A DNA stretch of 60,642 bases from a virus, in the IMG/VR virus record IMGVR_UViG_3300031673_000043, positions 1 through 60,642 of that record. One strand, given 5' to 3'. How positions within the stretch are numbered: the stretch's first letter is position 1; every line of letters starts with the position of its first letter. Made by a program: the position numbers and the translations under genes. This document shows, piece by piece, positions 9,052 through 17,825 of the stretch. Under the pieces are notes generated by a model. It was not told where the DNA came from, searched no databases, and was given only the letters and a program-made list of their open reading frames with translations.

Positions 9052-10077
9052 CTATAAATTCTTCTCATAAGCCCATGCACAATGTGCTGTATTGCATATC
9101 TGGACCGGATCTCCACCGACCTTGAGCTGGTCCTTCAACCCCTTCCTCTTCCACGGGAAGATGGTCCATGTGTCAGATCCGAAGTCAAGCTCAGTTGCCG
9201 GAGCGAAGTCAGCAATGTTCCCTACACGGATCCCTGGGATCCTTCCGAGGTGAACATGAGAGCCTCCACTCACCGTCTCCTGGAACAACCACGGGAGCGA
9301 GTAGAGCACGTTGCCTCCGGTGGTGAGTTGGTTTCCAACAGGGAACATGAAGTCAAGGATCTTCCCAGGCTCATTAGACCAGTGATCTGCATCCTGGTCA
9401 GCCCGTGTCATCACCAGAGTCATCTGAGTCTCTGTTCTATATATCCCCGCTGCAGGGTACCCTACCGGGAGCACTCCACTAGGGACATATATTTGAGCAT
9501 AGTTCTCATCAGCGAGATGACCGAAGTCATGATAACTTGCAGAAGGATCATGACAGTAGGTGCTCGCGTCCCACCACTCATAATAACCTCCACACGCGAA
9601 CGCTACATCAGAGTGAGTCTGTCCCATTGCATCAAGGATCCCGAAGCCAAAGTGAGTATACCTCTCTCCCCCGGCTTGAACTACTACATGGATGTAGTCA
9701 GGATCAGAGACACCATTCCCTGAAAAGAACCAGACGTTCGTGAGAGATCCATATAGATCGTTGACTAGAATCCTATCAGAGTCAGTGTCCGTTGTCACAA
9801 TGGATCCAGGGTGTCCCCAGTATTGAGTAGTCCCTGGAGTCAGTGAAGTAGCAAGAGCAGCATTGATGATTGCATCGTTCTGTCCTCCTCCTTTACTGAG
9901 AGGGTTCTCACCGGAGCGGGCTCCAAGAGAGATGTGACAGTTCCCTTTGTAGATCCCTATCTGTCTGGGAGGTCCTGCTGCATTGTATGACTGAGTCCAG
10001 CCGTCCGCAACAGCGAAAGTCACCAGATCATCGAGAAGGTCATCGTAGTCAGTGCACGAGGTCTGTAGGTAGGACAT
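9052..10077 (-). CDS. Hypothetical virion protein, related to next upstream gene
   Basis: This 341-residue protein has a Gly-, Trp- and Tyr-rich, mainly beta composition. Its opening (YDDLLDDLVTFAVADGWTQ) closely parallels that of the gene at 10082-11266 (HNDLLDKLQTWLVGTAGWTQ), so the two share an N-terminal module. I placed the start at ATG 10077 because GAGGAGG lies nine bases upstream; starting at 10110 would force a 29-base overlap. A shared N-terminal module on two large tail-region proteins suggests alternative or paired peripheral tail proteins. Confidence 0.72.
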   Translation of the reverse strand: MSYLQTSCTDYDDLLDDLVTFAVADGWTQSYNAAGPPRQIGIYKGNCHISLGARSGENPLSKGGGQNDAIINAALATSLTPGTTQYWGHPGSIVTTDTDSDRILVNDLYGSLTNVWFFSGNGVSDPDYIHVVVQAGGERYTHFGFGILDAMGQTHSDVAFACGGYYEWWDASTYCHDPSASYHDFGHLADENYAQIYVPSGVLPVGYPAAGIYRTETQMTLVMTRADQDADHWSNEPGKILDFMFPVGNQLTTGGNVLYSLPWLFQETVSGGSHVHLGRIPGIRVGNIADFAPATELDFGSDTWTIFPWKRKGLKDQLKVGGDPVQICNTAHCAWAYEKNL

Positions 10078-10081
10078 ACTT

Positions 10082-11266
10082 CTATACCTCCTCAACGGCG
10101 AAGAAGTCACCGGGCTGATTGCGAAAAGCCCTCTGAAATAGTTTGAATGTTCGAGCTCCTAGAGTGAGCACCTGTTCTGTCGTTCTATTGAATCCTGTGG
10201 TGGAGAAGACTCCCTCGAGAGCTCCTACAGCAGTGAGATCATCCAGATCCACAATGTGACACTGCATCAGAACACTCTCATTGTTAGCGTTCAGCTTCAT
10301 GGTGTGGAACCCATTTGGTCCCCAGAAGTTCGGGTTGCTCGGAGTGAACGAGGTTTCAATCCTTCCTGTCTTATGAGGCCAGATGAACGGCCTCTGCCCG
10401 GAAGCAGGAGCAATGGATACAACAGAGCTGTTCTGGTTCTCAATCTGTACCCAAGTCCCTGTAGTTCTTCTCCTGTACCAGGCAGCTCCACCGGATCCAG
10501 GATCTGCAATCATGGAGTTCCTTGCATTGTTCAGATCCGGCGCTTCAATGTCAGGATAACTTGCAATGATTGCCAGAGGGAAGGGGTACTCCGTAGGAAG
10601 AGCGAACGGAAGGAAGAAGCCTGCATACATGCTCATGTAGTTCGTTGAGCACTTTGCTACAACTATCACGCGCCGGTCATTAGCATAGAACCAGTAGGTG
10701 ATGACGTTCTGCCACAGGTTGAAGTAGGTAGGTCCCCCAGCTCCGGGCATGGATCCATAAACCTCCCCGGCATCATAGCCTGTTGCACCGAAGATCTTCC
10801 ATGAGTAGAAGGCATCTCCTTCATCATGCTCTGTGTTGATATTGATATACACTCGAGCGCTCGCTCCGTTGCCTGGAGCTTGTAGGGAGAGAGTCATGTC
10901 CAGAGTGGTGATGAAGTCATAAGTCATATTGAATGTAGCACCGGATCCAGTTCCACCGGTGACACTGACCGGGTTGCTCGGAAGTGCGGAGTACTGACCA
11001 GGCTCAGTGACTTCGATCCCGTCAATGACTCCACCGGAGACCGAGGTGACTGTCAAGGTTGTCTGAGTGGTGTAGGTTCCACCGGAGACAGTGAGCACAT
11101 CATCCACAGCGTATCCGGTGCCTCCACCATTGATTGCAACAGCCGTTGCCTCCTTGTCTACTTCGGTGTACTCGAGCTGAGTCCATCCGGCAGTCCCCAC
11201 CAGCCAGGTCTGGAGCTTGTCCAGAAGGTCATTGTGGTTCGAGGCTGTTCCTGTAGTTGTTGCCAT
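10082..11266 (-). CDS. Hypothetical virion protein with Gly-rich Ig-like insert
   Basis: This 394-residue protein has the same N-terminal module as its downstream neighbour. Residues 45-115 then carry a Gly/Thr-rich insert (INGGGTGYAVDDVLTVSGG, later VTGGTGSGATF), a repeat-like domain common in phage tail and decoration proteins. The neighbour lacks the insert, so it was gained or lost since the duplication. It lies directly after the tape-measure gene on the late transcript. A peripheral tail role is probable; binding activity of the insert is unproven. Confidence 0.72.
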   Translation of the reverse strand: MATTTGTASNHNDLLDKLQTWLVGTAGWTQLEYTEVDKEATAVAINGGGTGYAVDDVLTVSGGTYTTQTTLTVTSVSGGVIDGIEVTEPGQYSALPSNPVSVTGGTGSGATFNMTYDFITTLDMTLSLQAPGNGASARVYININTEHDEGDAFYSWKIFGATGYDAGEVYGSMPGAGGPTYFNLWQNVITYWFYANDRRVIVVAKCSTNYMSMYAGFFLPFALPTEYPFPLAIIASYPDIEAPDLNNARNSMIADPGSGGAAWYRRRTTGTWVQIENQNSSVVSIAPASGQRPFIWPHKTGRIETSFTPSNPNFWGPNGFHTMKLNANNESVLMQCHIVDLDDLTAVGALEGVFSTTGFNRTTEQVLTLGARTFKLFQRAFRNQPGDFFAVEEV

Positions 11267-11277
11267 ATTGAGTCTCC

Positions 11278-14076
11278 TTACATCCTCCTGATTGAACTCA
11301 TATTTCTTCTCACCGTGTTCATGATGATTTTTTCACCCTCAGTGGATCCCAGAGCAGAAAGGGACGTGGACTGGTCCTCTACATTGACAACCTTCACGTT
11401 AACCTGGGGAGCTTCCACATTGACGTTCGGGGACTCTCCTGGACGTGAGACATCTACACGCTCACCAGGAGTAAGTCTCATTGCAACCATTTTGCTGTCC
11501 GGTCCACCGCTTCCTCCTACCTTGAAGCCTCCTCCATGCTGGAAGCCTGGGATAGGTACAGTACCACCACCGGCAGATGCTCCACCAGCTCCACCGAGTC
11601 CTGGGATCAGGCTCATGAGCAGCTTGTTCATCAGGAGCCTGGTGAGATTTGCCAGGATCCCATCAACGAAGCCCTTGAAGTTCATCTCCCCAGTAGTGAT
11701 GAAGGATGTCAGAGCGTCCTGAGCTCCGTGGAAGGCATTGACCAGAGTATTCTCTGCAAGGCCTCCTACATCGGTGATCTCGGCCTTGAGACGCTGCAGC
11801 CCTCTTTCGAGTCCAGGAGGAAGCAGCTCCCCTCCTGACAGCATAGTCTCCTGTAGCTCCTTGTACTTTAGGATGTACTCCTCAAGAGTGATCTTACCTT
11901 CATACAGTAACTGCTTCAATATCTCGGTCTGATATGTGAACTCCATCTGTGGACCCTTGATCTGCATGAGTAGGTTGTTGTAGTCAGCGAGCTGATCGTT
12001 TGTGTCTTGTATAGCTTGCCTCTCTCTGACCAGCGCTTCAACAGCAGCTGTCTGTTGAACAGTGAGATCTCCACCAGCAGCAGCTCGAGCTGACATCAGA
12101 GCTCGCGTGAGTTCTTGCTCTTCCTGGTTCATCTTGAGCAAGGTGTTCTCTTCCCTCAGTCGATCCAGATACTCATCCATAGCACTTGTCCCAGCAATCC
12201 CATAGGTATCCTGCATCTCCTGGAGCTTTGTCTTGTATTGTTCCAGAGAGATAGATCCCTTCTTGAGCAGAGAATCCAGAAGGCCTAGCTGGTGCTCATA
12301 CTGCTTCTGAGGACCTAAGATCTCATTGAGGAGAGAAGCCTCTTCCCTGAGCACCTGGTTCTGAGCCTCGATTGCTTCCTTCTGCTTCAGGAGATTGATG
12401 ATTGTCTCTCGTTCAATATCTGTGAGAGGACGCTTTGCAAGTTCAAGCGCCTTCGTGATTGCTGTCTCCTCATTGCGCTTCTCAATAGTCAACCCGAGCA
12501 GAGTGTTCTCCCTCTTCATTGCAGCGATATATTGCTCAAGGTTCTTGTTCGCCTGGACTCGAGCCTGTACTTCCCTGAGCTGAGCTCGGATCATCTTCAG
12601 TGCATTAGCGTGAGCTCGATCCTGCTGAGCCTCAGCCTCTGCCATTTTCTTGTTCATCTGATCGAACATGAAAGTGAACCCAGCGATTGCCACAGCTCCC
12701 ACTGCAAGGAGAGGGTTCGCTATGATAACAGCCCAGAGAGACTTGAGTGCTGCTCCCAGTTTCACGGCTGCTATACGGAAGGCAATCGTTGCACCTGATA
12801 CTCTTCCCATTGAGATAGACGTTGCAGCAGCCTTCGCTGACAGCGCTGTCATACTAGCTGAGAGAGTCACCAGTCCCTGAGTCAACCGTGCAACCAGAGT
12901 GATGGCCTGTCCCAGGAGCTGAGGAGCGAACGTGATTGCAAAAGCAATCCCCAGCGCCTTAGTTGTGTGGACTAAGGTGTCCATATTCCGTGCGAGGAAC
13001 CGAAGAGTGTCAGCAGTACCACGAAGGAACTGAGTGAGCCCTGTCTCTGATCCCGTCTCTCCCATTGCAATGATGACAGCCTCAAACGCTGATTTGACGG
13101 CAAAGAGAGCTCCCTTGAGATTGTCATCCATGATGTCTGAGATCCTCTTCGCTGTCCCTGCAGAGTTGTTTAGTTTCTGCTCAAGCTCTACAATCTTCGG
13201 GATGTTCTTGACCATGACCTCGAAGGCCGGACCTCCTCGATCACCGAAGAGCTCGAGTGCCTTCCCCGTATCAATCCCAGCATCCTGCAGGCGCTGGAGG
13301 GACTGGATCAGCCCTACCTGACTCACACGTACCTCTTCAGCAGATATTCCCATTGCCTTGAGCAGCTTCGTCTCATTAGATGTAGGAGCCTCAAGAGTTG
13401 ACAGCACTCTCCTGAGACCAGTGCCTGCCATACTTGCCTGAAGCCCTGCATCTGACAGAGCCCCTATTGCAGCAGAGGCCGTCTCTATCTCGATCCCCAC
13501 TCCAGCTGCCACAGGAGCAACAAAGCTCATTGCATCTCCGAGCTGTCTGACATCGGTGTTTGCTGAGTTAGCTGCAAGAGCAAGAGTGTCTACAACCCTG
13601 CCTGCTTCATCGGCCTCCAGACGGAACCCTCGGAGGACATTTGCTGAGATACTTGATGCTTCACCGAGTCCTAAGGCTCCAGCCTGGGCAAGTCGGAGAG
13701 TATCATCGATTGTCTCTGCTACCTCTGCAACAGAGAATCCTGAACGAGCGAGGAACTTCATCCCCTCTGCAGCCTGGGAAGCGCTGAACCGGGTAGTTGC
13801 TCCGAGATCCTTTGCCACTTCTCGGAGCTGGGTGAAGTCAGCAGCCGTTGCCTGAGTAATAGCACGGACCGTTGACATCTCCTGAGAGAAGTCAGCGAGT
13901 GTCTTAATAGTTACACCTACACCGGCAGCGAGACCGATTGCTCCGAAGGTCCTCATGAGCATCCCGTGCAGCTGCTTTGCTCGCTGTTCTACTCCACCGA
14001 GAGCTCCCTTGACCTGCTTCGCTCCTCGTTGAGCGCCGGAGGGATCGACCTTTACCTTCACCCAGAACTCAGCCAT
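11278..14076 (-). CDS. Tail tape measure protein (TP901 family)
   Basis: This 932-residue protein sets tail length and acts in DNA delivery. Residues 1-60 hold a coiled start and a hydrophobic helix. Residues 80-350 form the TP901 core (ATTRFSASQAAEGMKFLARS; Ala-rich helices after it). Hydrophobic segments near 370-400 and 450-470 could insert in membranes, and coiled coil covers about 480-720. Within this there are two tandem related units of about 105 residues, each with an ENTLL start and a GPQ...L(K/Y)...I(S/T)LE(Q/E)Y end. It follows the frameshifted chaperone gene, as is usual for tape measures. Confidence 0.92.
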   Translation of the reverse strand: MAEFWVKVKVDPSGAQRGAKQVKGALGGVEQRAKQLHGMLMRTFGAIGLAAGVGVTIKTLADFSQEMSTVRAITQATAADFTQLREVAKDLGATTRFSASQAAEGMKFLARSGFSVAEVAETIDDTLRLAQAGALGLGEASSISANVLRGFRLEADEAGRVVDTLALAANSANTDVRQLGDAMSFVAPVAAGVGIEIETASAAIGALSDAGLQASMAGTGLRRVLSTLEAPTSNETKLLKAMGISAEEVRVSQVGLIQSLQRLQDAGIDTGKALELFGDRGGPAFEVMVKNIPKIVELEQKLNNSAGTAKRISDIMDDNLKGALFAVKSAFEAVIIAMGETGSETGLTQFLRGTADTLRFLARNMDTLVHTTKALGIAFAITFAPQLLGQAITLVARLTQGLVTLSASMTALSAKAAATSISMGRVSGATIAFRIAAVKLGAALKSLWAVIIANPLLAVGAVAIAGFTFMFDQMNKKMAEAEAQQDRAHANALKMIRAQLREVQARVQANKNLEQYIAAMKRENTLLGLTIEKRNEETAITKALELAKRPLTDIERETIINLLKQKEAIEAQNQVLREEASLLNEILGPQKQYEHQLGLLDSLLKKGSISLEQYKTKLQEMQDTYGIAGTSAMDEYLDRLREENTLLKMNQEEQELTRALMSARAAAGGDLTVQQTAAVEALVRERQAIQDTNDQLADYNNLLMQIKGPQMEFTYQTEILKQLLYEGKITLEEYILKYKELQETMLSGGELLPPGLERGLQRLKAEITDVGGLAENTLVNAFHGAQDALTSFITTGEMNFKGFVDGILANLTRLLMNKLLMSLIPGLGGAGGASAGGGTVPIPGFQHGGGFKVGGSGGPDSKMVAMRLTPGERVDVSRPGESPNVNVEAPQVNVKVVNVEDQSTSLSALGSTEGEKIIMNTVRRNMSSIRRM

Positions 14077-14079
14077 TAT

Positions 14080-14861
14080 CTACTTCCCCTCTGAAGCAAG
14101 TCTCTTCTTCGAGTGCTCCAGATAGACCGCGTCCATTGCACGGAGAGTGAGGACAAACACCGGAAAGAGATCTTCCTCGAGCCCTGCATATTGAGCATAG
14201 AAAACAAGATCCCTCCAGGGTATAGGTCCCAGAGTCCAGCCGAAAGCTCGGCACGTACTCAACTCATAGAAGGCTGTCAGATAGAAGTTGTCTCCTGGGA
14301 GGAGGATTGGTTCATTCTGCAACCACTCCGGGATTGGTTGACCACGTTCTGCAGCTGCCTTCGCAACAAATCCCTTTTCCTCCCATTCAAGCTCCCACTT
14401 CAGCCTTCCTGCAAGTTTTTTGAGGTCGTCTCCGCGTCAGGCATATCACCGGTGACGAAGTTCCTGACAATCGTTGCAAAGTTGCGGACCTTGTCGAAGA
14501 GCCAGTCAGGGAGCGCCTCTAGGAACCCCTGACAGTTCTCTTCATTGAAGGGGACATCCTTGCCCTTGTCATCCTTCACGTTCTTCCAGCCCTTGACTAT
14601 GTACTTCGCATAGAGCACACGGTCATTGTCTCGATTGTCCTTTATCATTGAGGTATCGAAGTTCTGCTCCTGGATGTTCCTCATGTTCTTCCTGGATCTA
14701 CGGAGCAGCCCGTTGAAATATCCCTTGTTCACCTCGGTTGCAGGAGCGAGGAACAAAGTAGGGGACGTTCCGTCTGGGTTCTCAATGTCATGCAGTGTGA
14801 GCTCAGCGGTCATCTCATCGTTGAGCTCGAGTGCCTTCAGCTGATTAAACGACATTGTCAT
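14080..14861 (-). CDS. Tail assembly chaperone GT-type fusion, made by -1 frameshift
   Basis: Ribosomes reading the 153-codon gene at 14400-14861 can slip back one base at the heptamer A-AAA-AAC (plus-strand 14415-14421). They then continue in an open frame to the stop at 14080. This gives about 260 residues: 149 from the first frame, then LAGRLKWELEWEEKG and onward. The downstream frame has no ATG of its own (only a TTG), is open without a break from the slip site, and reads like protein throughout. It directly precedes the tape measure, the same arrangement as lambda G/GT. The mechanism is inferred from sequence; the efficiency is unknown. Confidence 0.85.
14400..14861 (-). CDS. Tail assembly chaperone, short (G-type) product
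   Basis: This 153-residue protein would coat the tape measure during tail assembly. It is soluble and helix-rich, and starts with MTMSFNQLKALELNDEM. It terminates at 14400, just past the slippery heptamer, with TGA following Gly153. The family is recognised mainly by position between the tail tube and the tape measure and by the frameshift to a second frame, since chaperone sequences diverge quickly. The abundant unshifted form and the rarer fusion are both expected to be needed. Confidence 0.85.
   Translation of the reverse strand: MTMSFNQLKALELNDEMTAELTLHDIENPDGTSPTLFLAPATEVNKGYFNGLLRRSRKNMRNIQEQNFDTSMIKDNRDNDRVLYAKYIVKGWKNVKDDKGKDVPFNEENCQGFLEALPDWLFDKVRNFATIVRNFVTGDMPDAETTSKNLQEG
14415..14421 (-). 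promoter_or_regulatory. Programmed -1 ribosomal frameshift heptamer
   Basis: Read on the minus strand this is A AAA AAC in the zero frame (codons TCA AAA AAC), a textbook -1 slip site. The zero-frame stop lies only four codons later, while the -1 frame stays open for about 110 codons into the tape-measure gene's upstream flank. Position and phase agree with tail chaperone frameshifts in other siphoviruses. Confidence 0.85.
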
Positions 14862-14930
14862 GTCGGTCTCCTTTGTGGTCTCCTGTGAGACTCTCTTCCG
14901 ACTAGAGCCTCATATCTATCTCACCTAGTC

Positions 14931-16436
14931 CTACGAGCTGGGCAGGTAGGGGAAGAGCGAGATACCGATTGATGTCCCGAGTGTCGGATCCTCGAACGCT
15001 TGCGCCGGTGTATTCATGAGCACCGTCTCGTTCTCCGGGAGTTCCTTGTCTCCTCCACCGAGCGTCATAGCGGGGAGATCGAAGAACAGACCACCGTCAT
15101 CATTACGCAAGCTGAAGTCCATAGTGACGGTAGTGTTTGCCCGTATCGCTGCAGGGACTGCCTTGTTCGTGAACAGGACCTGAGCCTCGATATTGACATC
15201 GAAGTTCCCCACGTTCATGAAGACTGCTCCCAGATTAGCGAGCGCCTTCTCCGGGGAGGCATTGTTGTTGAGCGTCAGAGTGAGGCTCTTGAAGTAGGTA
15301 GTGAGCCCGGTCTCATCTACCTCGGTGATCCTCAGACGTGCAATGTCAGCTGACGTATTGAACGCCGTTGTCTGCACCGGAAGCAGCGGAGTGTCCGCTC
15401 CTGTAGCACGCGAAGTGTCAGGAGGCTCCGTGTCCGTTCCCACGAAACCGAAGGAGCACGTTGCCTTGTCAGCGAGAGGGAGACTGAAGGCCAGGGTGTT
15501 GCAGTAGTTCCCCTTCGCGTACTCATAGCAATCAGTTCCCACTGCTTCGAGATCCGGCAGTGTGAGCTCGAACTGATAACTTGCTTCATCATAGTCCACG
15601 TCATCCACTGAGACGTTACGGATGAAGTGTCCGAAGTAGACGTGGATCTCTTTCGCTGCTCCGTTGTCGGTCTGGTAGGTGCTGGTCTTCTTGTCGAGAG
15701 TGAGCTCGTTCGCTGCTATTGCAGTGATCCTTGCCCAGCCTCTGTTGACACTGCTCGAGATGTCCAGAGCGAACCGGTTCAGCGTAGCAGTACCGCCGAT
15801 CCAGATCACCTGACCGACCGTGAGGTCGAGAGTGGTGAAGTCCAGGACAGTGCTGATGAGGTTACCGCTTGCATCGATCTCGAGGTCACCCGCCGCTCCC
15901 TCAAATCCACAGACCTCTATCCGTGCATTGTCTGGTGGGGATCCCTCTGTCACCAGGTCTTCCTCAACAGCAATAGCTGTTCCTGTGGAACCAGCTGCCA
16001 CAGTCTTGAGACCGTTGTTGTCAGAGTTTGTGAAACCTCGGCAGTAGATGAGCTGTCCTGCAGCGAGGTCTCCGTTCGCGCTGACATCATACTCCTCTGC
16101 CGTTCCATCAACTCCGGTGATGGTGTCTGTCTCCTGGTCCCCGTATACGTTCGGTCCGTTCGGAAGAGCGAACACGAACGCTGCAAGGAACGTGGTGACG
16201 TGTTCCATTGTGAGATCAGCCTCGAACTCGACTGCACTGTCGAGATCGGTGATGGTCCCCTTCTTTCGCTGCCGATCCTTTGAGATAGGATTTCGGGAAA
16301 CCGTGTTGATGGTTGCTCCGTAAGATCCTATACTGTTCGGTTCGAGCAGCTCCCACTTCGGACTCCCTGGGAGTACAGCGAGAGAATCCTCTCGAGCGAC
16401 TGCCAGTGAAACCGTGTTAGTTGATACCTTGCTCAT
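14931..16436 (-). CDS. Major tail tube protein
   Basis: This 501-residue acidic, beta-rich protein has no transmembrane segment. It has the composition of a long tail-tube subunit with an extra surface domain: residues 1-110 (ISKDRQRKKGTITDLDSAVE is typical of the family), a middle insertion of repeated Gly/Asp-rich strands, and a conserved C-terminal half with DFSLRNDDGG and a hydrophobic finish. It lies between the tail-completion genes and the chaperones, the standard slot. At about 500 residues it is longer than simple tube proteins, which suggests an immunoglobulin-like decoration. Confident on role, less on domain borders. Confidence 0.83.
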   Translation of the reverse strand: MSKVSTNTVSLAVAREDSLAVLPGSPKWELLEPNSIGSYGATINTVSRNPISKDRQRKKGTITDLDSAVEFEADLTMEHVTTFLAAFVFALPNGPNVYGDQETDTITGVDGTAEEYDVSANGDLAAGQLIYCRGFTNSDNNGLKTVAAGSTGTAIAVEEDLVTEGSPPDNARIEVCGFEGAAGDLEIDASGNLISTVLDFTTLDLTVGQVIWIGGTATLNRFALDISSSVNRGWARITAIAANELTLDKKTSTYQTDNGAAKEIHVYFGHFIRNVSVDDVDYDEASYQFELTLPDLEAVGTDCYEYAKGNYCNTLAFSLPLADKATCSFGFVGTDTEPPDTSRATGADTPLLPVQTTAFNTSADIARLRITEVDETGLTTYFKSLTLTLNNNASPEKALANLGAVFMNVGNFDVNIEAQVLFTNKAVPAAIRANTTVTMDFSLRNDDGGLFFDLPAMTLGGGDKELPENETVLMNTPAQAFEDPTLGTSIGISLFPYLPSS

Positions 16437-16450
16437 CGAAGCTACACCTC

Positions 16451-16873
16451 CTACTTGATCTCATCATAGGTAAAAGGTACCGTGACATTGCCTCTTCTCC
16501 AGGTCCCGTCAGACTTGTTCTCATCAGGTCTTTCACGGTATTGTCCAGCATTAAATGCTACTTGACTGATTGTCTTCCCTTCATAAAGGTCGAGGGCTGT
16601 CTTGCCCAGCGCGTCCAGCCGCAGGAGACCTCGATCAGCTTGGACAAAAATCTGAATCAAGACGAACCCTCGACTCCTGAACACTCGGTTATTAATACCA
16701 CCGAGCGTGTGCTGATCTCTACCTGCCTGATGGACAGAGAGACGGATGTACTCAGCTTTTCCCTTAGAGTCGAAGCTCTCACCATCGAAGGTGTACGGAA
16801 CAGTAGGAGACGGAGGTGACCAGTTACTCACAAGGTATTGATAAATTATCTCCCTTGCTTCGTTTATTGTCAC
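16451..16873 (-). CDS. Tail terminator / completion protein (DUF4128-like)
   Basis: This 140-residue protein has the arrangement of tail terminators: an N-terminal helix (TINEAREIIYQYLVSNW), a central strand (RGFVLIQIFVQADRG) and a second helix (LDALGKTALDLYEG). Such proteins cap the head-proximal end of the tail tube. It begins at a GTG overlapping the stop of the preceding gene and lies next to the tube gene, as expected. The call rests on fold-level resemblance and order. Confidence 0.7.
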   Translation of the reverse strand: MTINEAREIIYQYLVSNWSPPSPTVPYTFDGESFDSKGKAEYIRLSVHQAGRDQHTLGGINNRVFRSRGFVLIQIFVQADRGLLRLDALGKTALDLYEGKTISQVAFNAGQYRERPDENKSDGTWRRGNVTVPFTYDEIK

Positions 16874-17259
16874 TTCAGGATCCTCCTGTTCGACTCTTCG
16901 ACAACTCGATCAATGATCTCTTCGATGAAACCTGCCGGAGCCTGGTCTGACTTACCTGCATTAAGTGACTCGATGTATGGCACGTTGTTACTTATAAACA
17001 CAGGACCGTCACTGAGCTGGTACTGACTAGCAACCGCTGCCATTCCAACTTCTTGTTGTCCAGTATTGAAGGAGTCCCTGGTACCTATCGGACCCTCAAA
17101 TGGTGTACCTATATTGAGGATCCAGTTTGCTCTTGCCCAGCCGGTATCCACAGGAGTCTTGTCTATCAGTCCCTCGTTGATGTCGAGAGCTATGATCTTG
17201 ACTTCCTTCTGTAGAGCCCGAAAGAACTCCCCCATCACCCGGTCCGCTTCTGCTCCCAT
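16870..17259 (-). CDS. Neck / head-tail joining protein, HK97 gp10-like
   Basis: This 129-residue protein matches the gp10 pattern: a basic helical start, then KTPVDTGWARANW, and later NNVPYIESLNAGKSDQAPAGF. Both segments are hallmarks of this family (the DTG and Y-x-LE-G-S positions). These proteins act where the connector meets the tail. It is flanked by the capsid-side genes and the tail terminator, which fits. No anomalies are seen. Confidence 0.82.
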   Translation of the reverse strand: MGAEADRVMGEFFRALQKEVKIIALDINEGLIDKTPVDTGWARANWILNIGTPFEGPIGTRDSFNTGQQEVGMAAVASQYQLSDGPVFISNNVPYIESLNAGKSDQAPAGFIEEIIDRVVEESNRRILK

Positions 17260-17265
17260 CAGTTT

Positions 17266-17802
17266 CTACTCAACGATCTCTTCAGGCCTGACCTCCGTGG
17301 TCTTTTTGACCTTCTTCAGTCGTTGCGCCTCCTTTGAGGTCACCGAGAGACGGTGCTTCCCGCTCTTCGTGGTGACCTTCCATCCCCCGGATCCTACACT
17401 CACTACCTTGTGCTTCTTCGGATTGAATTTGAAGCTCTGAGGATCCTTCTTCTCAGGCTCTTCAACCTTCTCTTCAGGTTCCTTCGTCTCCTCATCCTTC
17501 TCCTCAGATACACCAGGATCCTCAGCTCCCTCTCCTGTTGTGGTCTCCTTCTCTTCCTGCTCGATCTCATCGATCACAGGAGTCTCTGGTTCCACAGGAG
17601 GAGCTTCAGGCTCTTCAGCCGGTGCAGGACCAGGGTCAATGAATCGCCCTTCATAGAGCAGCTTCAGCTTGCGTGCTGAACAGCTCAGCTGTCTCCAGGG
17701 GAACTCATCACCCGGCGCGTAGTCCCGGCCATGAAACCGGAACCCGCGCCGAGCGTGATACTCACCTGTCTGAGTGAAGGGCTGTCGGGTCTCCTTTGTC
17801 AT
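17266..17802 (-). CDS. Hypothetical protein with acidic linker between two basic domains
   Basis: This 178-residue protein has an N-terminal folded part (about 1-55, Arg/Tyr-rich, HARRGFRFHGRDYAPGDEFP), a long low-complexity Pro/Glu linker (about 58-115) and a basic C-terminal part (KHKVVSVGSGGWKVTTKSGK). I chose ATG 17802, which has GGGAG 11 bases upstream, because the longer reading overlaps the capsid gene by 157 bases. Between the major capsid and neck genes it may be a head-tail joining or head-completion protein. No family is recognised. Confidence 0.66.
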   Translation of the reverse strand: MTKETRQPFTQTGEYHARRGFRFHGRDYAPGDEFPWRQLSCSARKLKLLYEGRFIDPGPAPAEEPEAPPVEPETPVIDEIEQEEKETTTGEGAEDPGVSEEKDEETKEPEEKVEEPEKKDPQSFKFNPKKHKVVSVGSGGWKVTTKSGKHRLSVTSKEAQRLKKVKKTTEVRPEEIVE

Positions 17803-17825
17803 AATGACAACAACTCCCTTCACTG

